From assembly GCA_002224055.1 (NCBI GenBank), contig AZLU01000159.1, forward strand, positions 1 through 64,000: 64,000 nucleotides of DNA, in the 5' to 3' direction. The translations under genes were made by a program, and so were the position numbers. This DNA is from Pezizomycotina sp. ARF18. Lineage: Eukaryota > Ascomycota. Below the pieces are notes generated by a model. It saw only the letters and a program-made list of their open reading frames with translations, had not been told where the DNA came from and did no database searches. This document shows positions 24,700 through 36,457 of this stretch, one piece after another. Within the stretch, counting starts at the first letter, position 1. Each line of letters starts with the position of its first letter.

Positions 24700-26574
24700 A
24701 CTCAAGTATGGGGTGCTCGTGTAACTAGCGAAATGCTGGACATCCGTACAGAGCTTACCCAAATTGACGAAGATTTCAAAAGCTACGTGGGATCGTGAAC
24801 CACGCCCAGATAAACTTATCCGAATTTGACCAAGAAGACTACGAAAGCCCTTTCCGGAATTGCCTCCCGTGACGGACAATGACAACGACGACCGAGCTTC
24901 GATGTGGGAATCCTTAGCTTGTCAAATACAGTGGCCACTCCGAAGGAAGATGAAGAGGTTGAACACGAGAGAGTTCAGCTCGGCTATCTGGACCAGAGTG
25001 CGTTGAGGGCAATGAACACGTGGAGTCTGAGGCGACTAAAGATGGTTGGCCGCCAGAGCGACATCGGGTCGGCAACAGCGGTGTCGTCAAGACGACCATG
25101 CAGCAAACGGGCCACGGAGCGTGTTAGTATTAAACTTCGAACTTTAAAGTTCTAATTTATAGTTGTTTCTATATCTTTCTTCGGTGGAAGGAGGCTAATC
25201 TTGGTACTCAGACCCCTCGCAATCCTTGGAAGAGGGCCTAGAATCGTCGGGGATAGAAAGGTAAACTCTTTGAATGTGACGTCACAGGTGCCTTTTTTAC
25301 TTTTTCTGCAGTATGTGGCAGCGGGTGCAGTGCAAGCTTTTGATCCCCGTCCGTATCGGCTTCGCTAGCCACAGCTTGTCGTTCCATCTTTCTCAACAAC
25401 GGTATATACGACATGCACGTCATTCTCTACGAATCTGAGTACCACCACTCTGCGAGCTTATATAAGCTAGCCGTCACGTCCAAAGCTGCCGAAATCGCCG
25501 CGACCCCTTCTCCACTACTCTCGGAACTCCCATCTGTAATGCCAAGACAACCTATGTCGAGGGAACATGTGAGTTCTTCTTTATTGACAGCAATAAGCCC
25601 GGTATAATCTATCTCTTAACAGCGAGACACGTCCTCTTCCACCCGGACAACGATAAAACGAGCTTTACACCTTCCATGACAGCGATCGGCAAAGCCGCTT
25701 TTCAAAACTCGTTGCGAGGCGATCGAGTCCACGGTTCAGGCTAAAGAGCTCGTCCTCGAATACTTCAAAGGTCGTGTAGAGGAGGCTGATAAGATGGAGG
25801 ATGAGGGTGATGCTGCTGCGGTACGCGCAGAGTCAGGGCCCGAGATTGTCAAGGTAGAGACGGAGATCGTGGGCTTAAGGCAGTTGCTCGAAGCGTTAGA
25901 AAGAATTGGACGACGGAAGAGAACCGTGTCATCGGCCACGTTGTTCTTTCTCCCCCCATCATTTTCAACTATGGCAGCGACGGTTTCACCGACGACTGGG
26001 CCGTTATTCAGGTCGAGCCCTCTATGATCGCCAAGTTTAACCTCATCGGCAGCGCTATTGATCTTCGCTCCGTAGCTGTCGACGAGCTCACGGGCTGGAT
26101 GTATCCCCACCCCGCCAATCCTTCTTCCTTCAAATATTCTGTCAGCGGTCATCTTCGATTCACCGGTGTGGTCTCGGACAAGGAGATGTATATGTCCGAT
26201 CCGAAGAACAAGGACCACAACAACGATACTGTGATTATGGTGCTGAAGAACGGCAAAACCTCCGACCTCACCGTTGGCCGTTTGAACACCATCCGCGCCT
26301 TTACCCGCGAATATTTTAAAGGCAAACCTGGTGAGATGTCGAAGGAGGTAAGCGTACTGCCTCGAAACTCAAAATCCGGGCCGTTCTCTTACCGTGGAGA
26401 TTCTGGGTTTGCGGTTGTTGATGGTAAGAGAAGAATTTGTGGTACTTTAACAGGGGAGACGGAGCCGCCGATATTTCTGACTGCACCTTTGTTACATCGA
26501 TCAACTTTCTTATCAAGCGTTTGGCTGAACATGGCTTTAAGGCCAATATCCTCTTTAAGGCCGCGGATCTCTAA
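24700..26574 (+). CDS. Fungal trypsin-like (chymotrypsin-fold) peptidase family protein, function unknown
   Basis: The product belongs to an uncharacterised fungal protein family with a chymotrypsin-like triad. The His lies in LLTARHVLFHPD (His codon 25628-25630) after EGTCEFFFIDSNKPG, the Asp in FTDDWAVIQVE (25994-25996), and the Ser in YRGDSGFAVVDGK (Ser codon 26402-26404). Between them are WMYPHPANPSSFKY, IGSAIDLRS and VGRLNTIRAFTREYFKGKPG, which are family hallmarks. An N-terminal region (MLDIRTELTQIDEDFKSYVG, then ELPPVTDNDNDDRASMWESL) and an acidic helical insert (EYFKGRVEEADKMEDEGD) precede the Asp. The C-terminus ADISDCTFVTSINFLIKRL to KAADL and a stop at 26572-26574 is in another frame, restored if one G is missing from the G run near 26453. 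More breaks lie near 24790, 25500, 25735 and 25905. The true start was not found. No signal peptide is visible. Confidence 0.75.
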
Positions 26575-28824
26575 ACGTTAATGGTTAGTTATTCTTTCAT
26601 TATTTTAAGCTTCTAAGTGTCTGGTAGGGGCCTAATTTGAACGTAATTGTACTTGTATCATGACCTGATAGTGATGAAGAAATTTCATAAAAAAAAAAAA
26701 AAAAAAAAAAAAAGAACGAGGCGCCAAGACACTGCAAAAGAGCAATATTAACCCACGCTTCAATATTTCAAATTCGACTGGAAAAATCAAAAACCTGAAT
26801 TAGGAAGGACCGTTTCCTGAACCTTAAAAAAAAAAATGAAATCAGGGGCTTTTCTCTGTTACAGAATCGCAACCACTATCTACAACCCCAACCCGCTTTT
26901 TCTCCCCTCTGCCTCTGCAAAATGTGCAAGGGAGGGGTTGACTGTTGATTGGGGTCTTGAGACAAGATGCCAAGTTCGGATAAGAGGAATGCATGTCATT
27001 TGCTCTAATTTCTTTTTCTGCTCTGTTTATCGTCCAGCGAAGGGTTATATTGTATTTGTTCCCGGGCTTTTTATTCACGGCCTCCTAACCTTCGGAGCTG
27101 GATACCGATCGCGATTGCAAGGAGAAAAAACGAGAAAGACCCCCGCGTAGAATGAAAAAGGGATCATCGCTTCTTTTTTTCTTCACCATCGCGCTCGGCA
27201 AGCAGGTTCCGAAAAATATTAAGTATTTAGGGGAAGATGATTAATTAACCAAAAGCTGACGTGGACGAGGGCGCTGCTAATCGTTACTATCGCCAATTAT
27301 TAAATTAAAGAAGGACGGGATGACTAGGAAGTGGATTTGAGCGCAATCTGTCCTTGTGCTGATATAAGAGCTTCATTAAAAGGTATTTCAACTCACGTGT
27401 TTCCCTTCCTCCGTGCTATCTTTCTCCTTGCCATTAATCTCTTGTGCGACTTGTTGAAGCAGGGTTGTTTTATTGGATAGAGCAACGTTACCGCACTCGT
27501 CTCTGCCAAAAAAAGAAAAGAAAGACAGAAAAGGGCGAAATGTCGTGCGGAACTGGCCTTTTGGCCAACAAGGGCATTGTTGTGGTGCCATTGGCCAATG
27601 AACTAACGATATAGTTTCTAGGCCTTTGTTCTAGGGCTGAGACAATTTTAATGGTCTGAATCCCTCGACCAATAACTTGGTTAATTTGGTCCAGCTAGAC
27701 AGGATATTCCTTTCCAGTTGGTGGAACACGACAAATTATTTCCATCGAGGATAAAAAGCGCATTCTCGTTTTCTTTTCTGAACATGGCAAGATTTCTCGA
27801 AGCTCCGGATAGAGAAAGAAAGGGGAATTAATCTTATAATTTTTTTTGTCTCTGGACTTGTCCGTCGCATTTGGCGAGAGGAAGAGGTTCTGCTTCCCCG
27901 ATAACGGCCAAGTCTTGGACGAAAGCTATTTTTAAATTTTTCCTCCTTTTTTCTTTCCGGACAGTAGTGTCAACACTCCCGATTATAATTCCCCTATCCT
28001 ATTAATCTTGGTGAAACTCCGAATCAGTCGATAAATGGTTCGAAGAATTTTTAGAACGGGCGTTAGTTGCCTAGGAGGGCAGAAAACATATCGGAAGAGA
28101 ACTCAAGATCAATACAGAGGAACAACATGCGGTGCGACGGTGTGGTTCTTGGTTCGGCAGACACTTCTTTTCTGTCTGCGATCTTCCAACCGCCGAACGA
28201 TAGGAGGAACACGGTATTTTGTTTGTGGCGTCAACGTTCCACAAGCGGATGCTTGGCATGGACTTCGAGATACCTTTCTTCGTTTTTCTCTTTTGTTTCG
28301 GGAAAAAAGAATAAATATAGGAACATTTCTTAGCTGTTTTCTTTCGGGTCAATGACCTGTTTATCCGTTATCTGGATAATCGGAATGCTCAAGGACAGTC
28401 TTTTAGCTTTCTTATGCAGGACGACGGAAGGGAGGGGCTGTGATTTTTTTGTTTTTGTTTGGAGGGTTACTGGTAGTAGACATGCGCAAGGGCGGCGAAA
28501 CGTCGCGCAACTGTGGTCGGATGTTTTAGGTCGCCGGCCATTTTGCTTTCCAACATTCTCAACTCCGACCAGTATTTCTCGAAGCAGAGCCGCGCCGTCA
28601 TTAAAAGATCTTACATTTTTTTTTTTTTCTTCTCAAAACATGGTATTTTATCATATATCATCAGAATTGCAATATTACGGATGAAATATGCGGCTCTCAG
28701 AAGATCTAACTGTTTGGCACTAATATATCGCTTCGTCTGCAGCTTTTTCAATAATAACTATATGATATGACGAACACGCGGGTATTTGTGATGCTATATT
28801 TGACGTATGAATTGCACAACAATA
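26575..28824. other. Intergenic stretch between convergent genes, no supported gene
   Basis: Holds an A run at 26689-26713 in the likely 3' UTR of the peptidase-like gene. ORFs at 26836-27150 (+), 28035-28355 (+) and the overlapping minus-strand ORF 28071-28352 lack domains and compete with each other in all frames. Confidence 0.55.
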
Positions 28825-30147
28825 TCATTTCGCAGGCCGTGAGTATTTCATGAACTCATGGCCTTGTTCTTCGAGCGGTGCATCCGGCCTCGGTGACCTG
28901 GTACGTACATTAGTGTGTTGCTTAATCAGGGTCGGGTTATGTAAAAAGCAGGAAATTAGAATGAATATCGTAATCAAATGAAATTTCATACCTTCGTTGA
29001 AACACGTCGTGCAGTAAAGGTCACCATCACACCCGGAACAACGGTACGCGGCATCTTCGTTGCATATGCCTATCATCCATTGAGATCGCGTTTCAGCAAG
29101 GAAGCCCAAGAAACATGCACAATACTAAAAAAAAAAAAAAAAAAAGAAATCGGATGAGAAGAAGTTAGAATATACGCACAGCACCAATGCTCGCTATCGT
29201 CGATTAATTCGTCGACTTTCTTTTCTATCGACTTTGGCGCCTTCTTCGAACCTTTTTTCAGCGGCTTGTTCGTCGGAGCGAGCGGGAGACCTAGATCGCC
29301 CGTGGGGACGCTTTTGGGAGCAGTTGGTAGGCTCAGCGCCTGCAAAGCCGCTAATCGCTTCCGTAGCGCGTCGTCTACTTCGTCGTTATCCTCCTCCCCT
29401 TCTTCATCCTTGTCGTCCGTGTCTTTATCCTTCTCGAGTGCAATTTCGGCGTTAATCTTTTCCAGTATTTCCTCCACCGTTTCTCCTTCGTCTTCGTGTT
29501 GCTCTTCTTCGGTAGACTCATCGTGATTCAACTCGTCGGGTTTTACGTCCGCCGTCGTCGAGGTAGTTTCAGTTGGTGCATCACGAAGCGAGGCTCGAGC
29601 CTGCGCGAGCAGCTTCGAGATGGCGTCCGAGTCTGACTTTTGGAGATTTGAGTCCTTGATATCTCCGGCTAAATCTGCCGCGTCGAGTGTCCATTCGTCG
29701 TTCATGCCGAGGGATTCTAGGAGATCCTGGAAGGGATCCAGTAGTAACTGCCGAGTCAGTGGGGTTCTTTCTTCCGCTCATATCTAAGCTATTTCTAAAG
29801 TAGCGTTTATTGGGGTAAAGATCTACTACGCACTTCTAGAGGTGTATCGTCGTGCTCGACGTCGCCCGTGCTGAAATTTGACCATCTTGATGTAGTAGTG
29901 GTAGTAGAGGTAGAGGTATTGTGTATAGTATTTTCCGTAGCTACGGCTTTCTTCTGGAAGATTTGCTCGAAGCGGGAAGATAGATCGTCTTTGGGTGGCG
30001 CATTCTTTTGGCTGTGATTTTGTAAACGTTAGCAAGTCAGGTCTTTTCGTCGAAATGATATTGTATTGCGAATGGAGAGGACAGAGGGAATCCCTTGGAC
30101 CTGAAAGCTGCGCGAAACGTTTCCTAAGATCATCGTCATCTCCCATT
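28825..30147 (-). CDS. ANCHR-like (ZFYVE19) zinc finger protein
   Basis: The C-terminal finger [16 protein letters not shown] followed by [13 protein letters not shown] matches the zinc-binding module of ANCHR/ZFYVE19, an abscission (NoCut) checkpoint factor in animals; fungal homologs are not characterised. The start at 30145-30147 reads [16 protein letters not shown], resembling the N-terminal helix of the family. Exon 2 carries [17 protein letters not shown] and a Thr-rich stretch, and the next part an acidic Glu/Asp-rich region ([16 protein letters not shown]) and [14 protein letters not shown] before [14 protein letters not shown]. The finger is split by an intron with donor gtgcgt, containing a T run near 29127-29145, that joins TGC|T to GC perfectly. 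The tail ([21 protein letters not shown]) is out of frame by one base near 28890. Another break lies near 29730. Divergent from KRE33. Confidence 0.85.
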
Positions 30148-30582
30148 TTGTATGTTGGCTTCGGCGTCTTTGTTATGAAACAACTCTGGGCTCCTGTTGA
30201 AGTTCTACGATTGTGATGATCACGAGATTGAGTTTTGAGTTTCGTTGAACGTGGGTTTTTGGGAGCTTGAGCCTTTGGCGCCCCGCTGCCGCAGAGCCGC
30301 ATCGATGGATTTGCCTTTTTTTTTTTTTTTTTTTTTCTTGGCCACGGACGAGACGAGTGAAAGAAAAATTTTTAGCCGATAAACTTTCTATGAGATAAAA
30401 TCTATGACTGCGCATCAGCCGTGAAGTTTTTCTTTTCGCAAGCAGTCACAGAAAAGTTTTCTGGATCTCAAAAGTAACACCGAGGAATCTACTTAACCTT
30501 TCGTTTCGACGATGAACTGAGCTGGCTGTAACGAATCCCCAATAAAACACCTTTCAATTCTGCGATCAAAACAACTACAATC
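30148..30582. promoter_or_regulatory. Divergent promoter of the ANCHR-like gene and KRE33
   Basis: Only 435 bp separate the two start codons. A run of about 20 T (30317-30337) lies near the middle, the kind of poly(dA:dT) tract known to exclude nucleosomes in fungal promoters. A short CT-rich stretch (TTTTTCTTTTCG) lies near 30427-30440. Confidence 0.55.
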
Positions 30583-33500
30583 ATGCCAAAGAAAGCCTTG
30601 TAAGTCGCTGGCGAAGACTGACCTTACGGGATGTTGCTGACCTTCTCTGCAGAGATTCTCGGATTCCGACGCTCATCCGCAATGGTGTACAGGTAAGAAG
30701 AACAGAACTCTAAGGTGTTCATGGGGAGGAGCTACGTTTTCTAACGCAATTGAACCTGCAGGACAAGAAGCGCTCCTTCTTCGTTATCGTTGGCGATCGC
30801 GCGAAGGATGTCGTCGTTCACCTGCACTACATCTTATCCGCCATTGACATCAAGCAGAACCGCTCTGTCCTATGGGCATACAAGCACAAGCTACTAGGCT
30901 TCACCAGGTTCGTCTCCACTGGTCCTCCTTCGTTCCACGTCAATTGTAGAGCTACTGACCTCTTTTCCTCCGTTAGTCACCGGAAGAAGCGCGAAACGAA
31001 GATCAAGAAGGAAATAAAACGTGGGATCCGCGAACCCAACTCGGAAGACCCTTCGAGCTCTTCGTCAGCTCGCAGAATATCAGATATGTATATTACAAAG
31101 AGACGGAGAAGATTTTGGGAATACGTACGGGATGTGCATCCTGCAGGACTTCGAAGCGATGACACCGAACTTGCTTGCCAGGACGATCGAAACCGTCGAG
31201 GTGGAGGCTTGGTGCTGCTGTTGCTGAAGACGATGACTAGCTTGAAGCAGCTTTATACGATGACGATGGTACTTGGAATCTTTAGCCGTTTTTTCGTGTG
31301 ATTTGGAGGAGGGCTAGGGTGGCTGACTTAGGTGGTGTTTTCTTAGGATATCCATTCGAGATATAGGACGGAAGCTCACGATGACGTTGTCGCACGGTTC
31401 AACGAAAGATTATCCTCTCGCTGGGTAGCTGCGATTCGTGTCTGGTCGTGGACGATGAGATGAACGTTCTCCCGATATCCGGTGGTAGGAGCGTGAAGGC
31501 CTTACCACCGGCTGGTTCTGAAGATAGTGCTAGGGCGAAGGCGAAAGCGGAACTGGAGGAGCTGAAGCAAAGCCTTGCTGATACCCCGCGTGTCGGATCG
31601 CTCGTCAACCTTGCAAAGACGGTGGATCAAGCCAAGGCATTACTCACGTTCGTTGATGCGATCGATGAGAAGACACTGCGCAGTACAGTCACTCTAACGG
31701 CCGCCCGTGGAAGAGGAAAATCGGCCGCCCTGGGTGTCGCCGTTGCCGCAGCCGTCGCCCACGGTTACTCCAACATCTTCATAACCTCCCCGAGCCCCGA
31801 AAACTTGAAGACGCTTTTCCAGTTCGTGTTCAAGGGTTTCGACGCCCTCAACTACCAGGAACATATCGATTACAATATCATCCAGTCCACGAATCCCGAT
31901 TTCAACAAGGCTATCGTGAGGGTAAATATTTTCAAGCAGCACCGCCAGACTATCCAGTACATACAGCCCGCGGATTCTCACGTCCTCGGACAGGCTGAGC
32001 TGGTCGTCATCGACGAGGCTGCTGCTATCCCCCTCCCGCTCGTACGGAAGCTTCTTGGGCCGTATCTCGTCTTTATGGCGTCTACGATTAACGGTTACGA
32101 AGGTACCGGCCGATCGCTGTCGCTGAAGCTCATCCAGCAGCTGCGCGACCAAGCGAAGGATCTACGAAGTCTCAGCAGCAGGAAGATGGAGAGGCTGTGG
32201 ATCGATCCGGTAGGACGAGCAGGCCGCAAGGTTCGGATAGAGGACCCGGCGGGAGAGTCCTTCGGGAAATCACGCTGGCGGAACCTATCCGTTATGCTCC
32301 CGGCGATCCTGTAGAATCGTGGCTCAATAAACTCCTCTGCCTAGATGCGACTTTGCCCACGACCAAGCAGAACAACCAAGGCTGCCCTCACCCGTCGAAG
32401 TGCGAGCTTTACAATGTTAATCGGGATACGCTGTTCTCCTACCATAAAGTCTCCGAAAAGTTCTTGCAAAAGATGATGGCTCTGTACGTAGCCAGCCATT
32501 ACAAGAATTCACCGAACGATCTGCAATTGATGAGCGATGCGCCGTCTCATCAGCTTTTCGTGCTGTTACCGCCGGTGGATGAGAGTTCTGGCGATCTACC
32601 GGAGCCTTTGGTCGTACTGCAAGTTGCTCTGGAAGGTCAGATATCGAAACAATCTGTTATGAACCAGCTTAGCCGGGGCATGCGAAGTGGTGGCGACCTT
32701 ATTCCGTGGCTGGTAGCGCAACAGGTATGCTATAAACTTGAAATACTCCAGATTATTTTATACATGGAGTAAAGTGCTTACGTTTTTTATGTGTGTGTAG
32801 TTCCAAGATGACGATTTCGCCGGTCTTTCCGGTGCGCGTGTTGTTCGTATTGCGACAAATCCGGATTATATGAAGGTCGGTATAATTCTTCTCAGTTCTG
32901 CGAAACTCTCGTACGACTAACATGTTTCCTCTCGTAAATATAGATGGGCTACGGCTCCCGGGCTCTCGAACTGCTCACGGAATTCTACGAAGGCAAATTC
33001 GCAAACCTGTCCGAAGACGGCGGCTTCGTCGACGAGAACATGGTCCGGGTAACCGACGCGGAGATCGAAGAATCGTCCCTGGAAACGGACAACGTGAAAG
33101 TCCGAGACGCAAACGCCATGCCGCCGCTGCTGATACGGCTCCAGGAGAAGAGACCAGTCGATATCGACTATATGGGCGTCTCGTACGGTCTCACGGCGCC
33201 GCTGCATAAGTTCTGGAAGAGGCAAAAGTTCGTTCCGCTGTATTTGAGGCAGACGGCCAACGACCTCACGGGCGAACACACGTGCGTTATGGTCAAGGCT
33301 CTTGAGCAGAAGCAGGATGCTTGGCTTGGAGCTTTCGCGAAGGATTTTCACAAGCGGTATATATCTTTGCTGTCGTACCAGTTCAGGGTGTTCCCGTCGA
33401 TACAGTCGCTGTCTATACTGGAGTCCGCCAGCGCCGGTGCTGCGCTGGATAAAACGCCTGTTTCGCGTACGTATCTACTCTTACGGTTTCCCGGATTTAT

Positions 33501-34273
33501 TATTCACTAACTAACGTACTCCAGCAATAACGAAATCCCAACTCGACGACCTCTTCTCCCCGTTCGACCTCAAGCGCCTCGAATCCTACGCGAATAACAT
33601 GCTCGACCACCACGTCATCGTCGACTTAATCCCCTTAATCGCAACGCTGTACTTCACATCCCGCCTACCCTCCTCCTTCAAGCTATCCGGCCTACAATCT
33701 TCCATACTCCTCGCCATCGGTCTACAGCGTAAAACAATCGACGACGTCGAAAAGGAACTTAATTTACCGAACCAGCAGGTACTAGCCATGTTCATCAAGA
33801 TCATGAAGAAAGTATCATCGACCCTTAATGGTATTCTTTCGGACGCGATCGGTAGCGAATTACCTGCGGCGCACGAAGGGAGGAAGTTAGTCGGCGCCGA
33901 AGAAGTTTTTGACGATGATGCTGGGGGTGTTAACGGGACTGCGAATAAATTAGTACCGCTGGAGCAGACGCTCGAGGAGGATATAGCGGAAGGGGAAGAG
34001 GAGACTAGTAAAGCTCTCAGGGAGAAACAGAAGGAGCTTATTAACGCGCTGGACTTGCAAAAGTACGAGATACCGTCCGCGCAGTCGGAATGGGATGACG
34101 CGGAGAAGCAGATTGCTGGTAGTAGTAGTAATGGCGCGACGGGTAAGAGCACGACGGTGAGTATAAAGTCTACGAAAGCAGCCGGGAAGAGGAAGAACGG
34201 AGAGTCCGCGAACGAGATTTACGAGAAGGAGATGGCGAGACAGTCGTCGTCTAAGAAGCATAAGAAGCGGTAG
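30583..34273 (+). CDS. KRE33: KRE33/NAT10, RNA cytidine acetyltransferase
   Basis: KRE33/NAT10 makes N4-acetylcytidine in 18S rRNA and tRNA and works in nucleolar small-subunit assembly. Exon 1 (30583-30599) and exon 2 (30653-30692) encode only MPKKALDSRIPTLIRNGVQ; exon 3 starts at 30762 with KKRSFFVIVGDRAKDVVVHL. The N-terminal domain includes GNTYGMCILQDFEAMTPNLL and the DUF1726-type ARTIETVEGG region. The helicase-like ATPase has Walker A AARGRGKSAALG (about 31700-31726) and Walker B LVVIDEAAAIPLP, then TINGYEGTGRSLSLKL. The GNAT part follows (HQLFVLLPPVDES, QISKQSVMNQLSRGM, ATNPDYMKMGYGSRALELL near 32850-32990), then the tRNA-binding region and a Lys-rich tail (SSKKHKKR). Total length is about 1,060 residues, as expected. 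One-base breaks lie near 31051, 31119, 31200, 31413 and 32200, all at short homopolymers or close to them. Confidence 0.97.
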
Positions 34274-35242
34274 AAAAAATAAATAAAGGAATGGGATTGT
34301 GTTTTTGACGAGTCTGTCATTTTGTAAGATATAGGAGGAAAAAGTTACTAGTTTTTCATGGTTATGTTTGTCGTCGCTCTGGGGTTAGAAGGGAGCTGTA
34401 AGATAAACTTCTAATTAGTAGAATGCGTGGGAGTTATTCATTTCGTTATATGTATATTGCAACGCTCTCGAAGGCAGATTCAATGAATGATTGAGTGAAT
34501 AGTAGTATATCTACGTAGTAATTCATCTGAGAATGTTAAAAAGTAATATATCGTATATGTATCTCCTACAGCTACCAGCAGTTGAGGAAGAAGTCATCTG
34601 GATTTTACTGGGGTGCAACCCGTTAAAATGAACGCTTAATGTTTGTTTGGTATCTCTCGCGTTCCTTCAGTGTCTATAAGCTTATCTAGTGTTTCTGAGA
34701 GGCATGTCTGGCTAAACTAAGGAATTTTAAAAAAAAAAAAAAGAATACAAGAAAGAAAACATCGATTCTAGTCATACAGCTCACTTTTTTAATAAAATAG
34801 TTTGTGGTAGTACAGGATACGGTATAAAGGGCGATTCTTAGTAATAATAAGAGTATAGAGTAGAGATCGCGAGGCTCAGATTTGTAGCCTCGTGCGATCA
34901 AAATTTCGTGATGTTCAAAAGAAAAATAGACCGTTAGGGAAGATAATAAGTGTGCTTGGGTAATTAACGCCTCTCACAGTTAAAGTATAATGGCTCGTGG
35001 CCTAGAGGCAGTAAAACGAGAAGAGCATTCAAACGGTAAATAACAAGATAAGGACGGAGAAGTTAATACCAAGTCATAAGGAAGAAATGGTAACAAAAAC
35101 GCACACGAAATAAAAGAGAGAATGGCGTAAAAGAAAAGGCATTAAAAATGGGTTCGAGTATTGGTTAATAAGTAAGGTATCATTGCTCAATATAAATAGA
35201 GGCAAGTTCGCTAAGGGACAGTTTTGGAAAAGAGCTTCCCAC
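34274..35242. other. Intergenic stretch between convergent KRE33 and DST1
   Basis: Both flanking genes end here, so the gap holds two 3' UTRs. It is AT-rich with no recognisable ORF or RNA gene. An AATAAA-like signal (aaataaataaagg) follows the KRE33 stop within about 20 bp. Confidence 0.6.
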
Positions 35243-36457
35243 TCAAGAGAACTATATGGAAAATATCATTTCAGTACACAGAGATAGTATCAGGGCTAGG
35301 AAGAGATTGAGACTTACCTTCCACCTATTGCCGCAGATCTCGCATTCGCAGAACTGTATAAAACATACAAATGTTAGCGCGACTACGGAAAATGTAACTC
35401 TGGATGAGGGAGAGGTTATACGCACTGTTGTCATCGGTTCATCTGCGGACCTAGTCTGAGCCTGCGAGTAAGAAACTTGGCGCTTGCCGCACTTTCCGCA
35501 GCGGAACTGGTCGGTCGTAGACTTCTCTGCTTTAGGAACCATGGCCTTATTCATGTTTTCCTTTTCGAGTATCTTATCGGCCGCCTTGCGTTCCGCCGAG
35601 GCCATCTCCTCCGTCGTCATCGTGGCGAGGCGCTCGGGCGGAATTTCACCGCTGACAACACGTTTCCGCAGGTTCGGGTTCTTGACATCCTTCAGGTTAA
35701 GGAAGAGCGATCGCATCTTCACACGGTACTCGTCGTCGAGGCGCTTCCCGCTCGTTTGTACACCGTTTCTTCGATGGACCTAACGATCTTAACGATATGG
35801 TCGGGACCTGTAGGGTGAAGGGCGCAATTATAGTTAGTATCTCCTGGCGATCAACAGTTATTATAGGATATTTAGCACATACTAGCGTCGGAGCCTATGC
35901 AACACCCATCGTACAATAAACCGAGAGAGCGATTCCTGACCTCGTCGTCGTAAGGTCGAGACTCACGCCGTCGTTCTTCCTGTTGCGATTCGCGGACGAA
36001 ACGGTTTTCGAGGGGGCGGCGGATGACGACGATGCCGATCCGTTCTGACTGGCTTCCTTCTTCATTGGCGCCCTCCCTTCCCATCCCCCGCGGCTTCGGC
36101 TTGTTCCCCGACACCGACACGTCCTTCTTCCACTTCATAACGATATCCTTCGCTAGTTCCGCCACAGCCTTGTCGGGAAACTGCCGTAGTTTGTTTACCG
36201 TCATTCCGATTTTCGTCTCCTATAAAAAGATAAAACCAATTAAAAAAGGTGAGCTTGTCGCATTCCATCACTTTTTCATCCTAGAAAACGCAATAACCTA
36301 TGTCGAAAGAGAGATTGCGTACCCTCAGAACCTTCTCACTCGCCACAACCCTTGCTTTCAGGCTCTCGAGAATATCGATGACGTGCTTTGCCGGGAGCTT
36401 GTCTTTCGTGGCCTTCTCCAGGTTCTGGCCGCAGGTCTTGATTTCGGCGACATCCAT
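35243..36457 (-). CDS. DST1: DST1, transcription elongation factor TFIIS
   Basis: TFIIS rescues backtracked RNA polymerase II by stimulating transcript cleavage. Exon 1 (36457-36323, 45 codons, MDVAEIKTCGQNLEKATK...) starts the TFIIS N-terminal LW domain, continued by IGMTVNKLRQFPDKAVAELA and IVMKWKKDV. A linker of low complexity follows. The central polymerase-binding domain has VRSIEETVYKRAG, DDEYRVKMRSLFLNLKDVKN and PNLRKRVVSGEIPPERLATM. The C-terminal zinc ribbon has FRCGKCGKRQVSY, the catalytic Asp-Glu in RSADEP, and CECEICGNRWK with all four Cys. The ribbon is split by introns, and the last exon (35243-35251) is only 9 nt (Phe-Ser-stop). A one-base break lies near 35748. The length is about 300 residues, normal for the family. 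Divergent from the hypothetical gene at 37244. Confidence 0.96.

Noticed and set aside
33586-34152. Minus-strand ORF of 188 codons, Ser-rich
   Set aside because: It is antisense to the C-terminal exon of KRE33.
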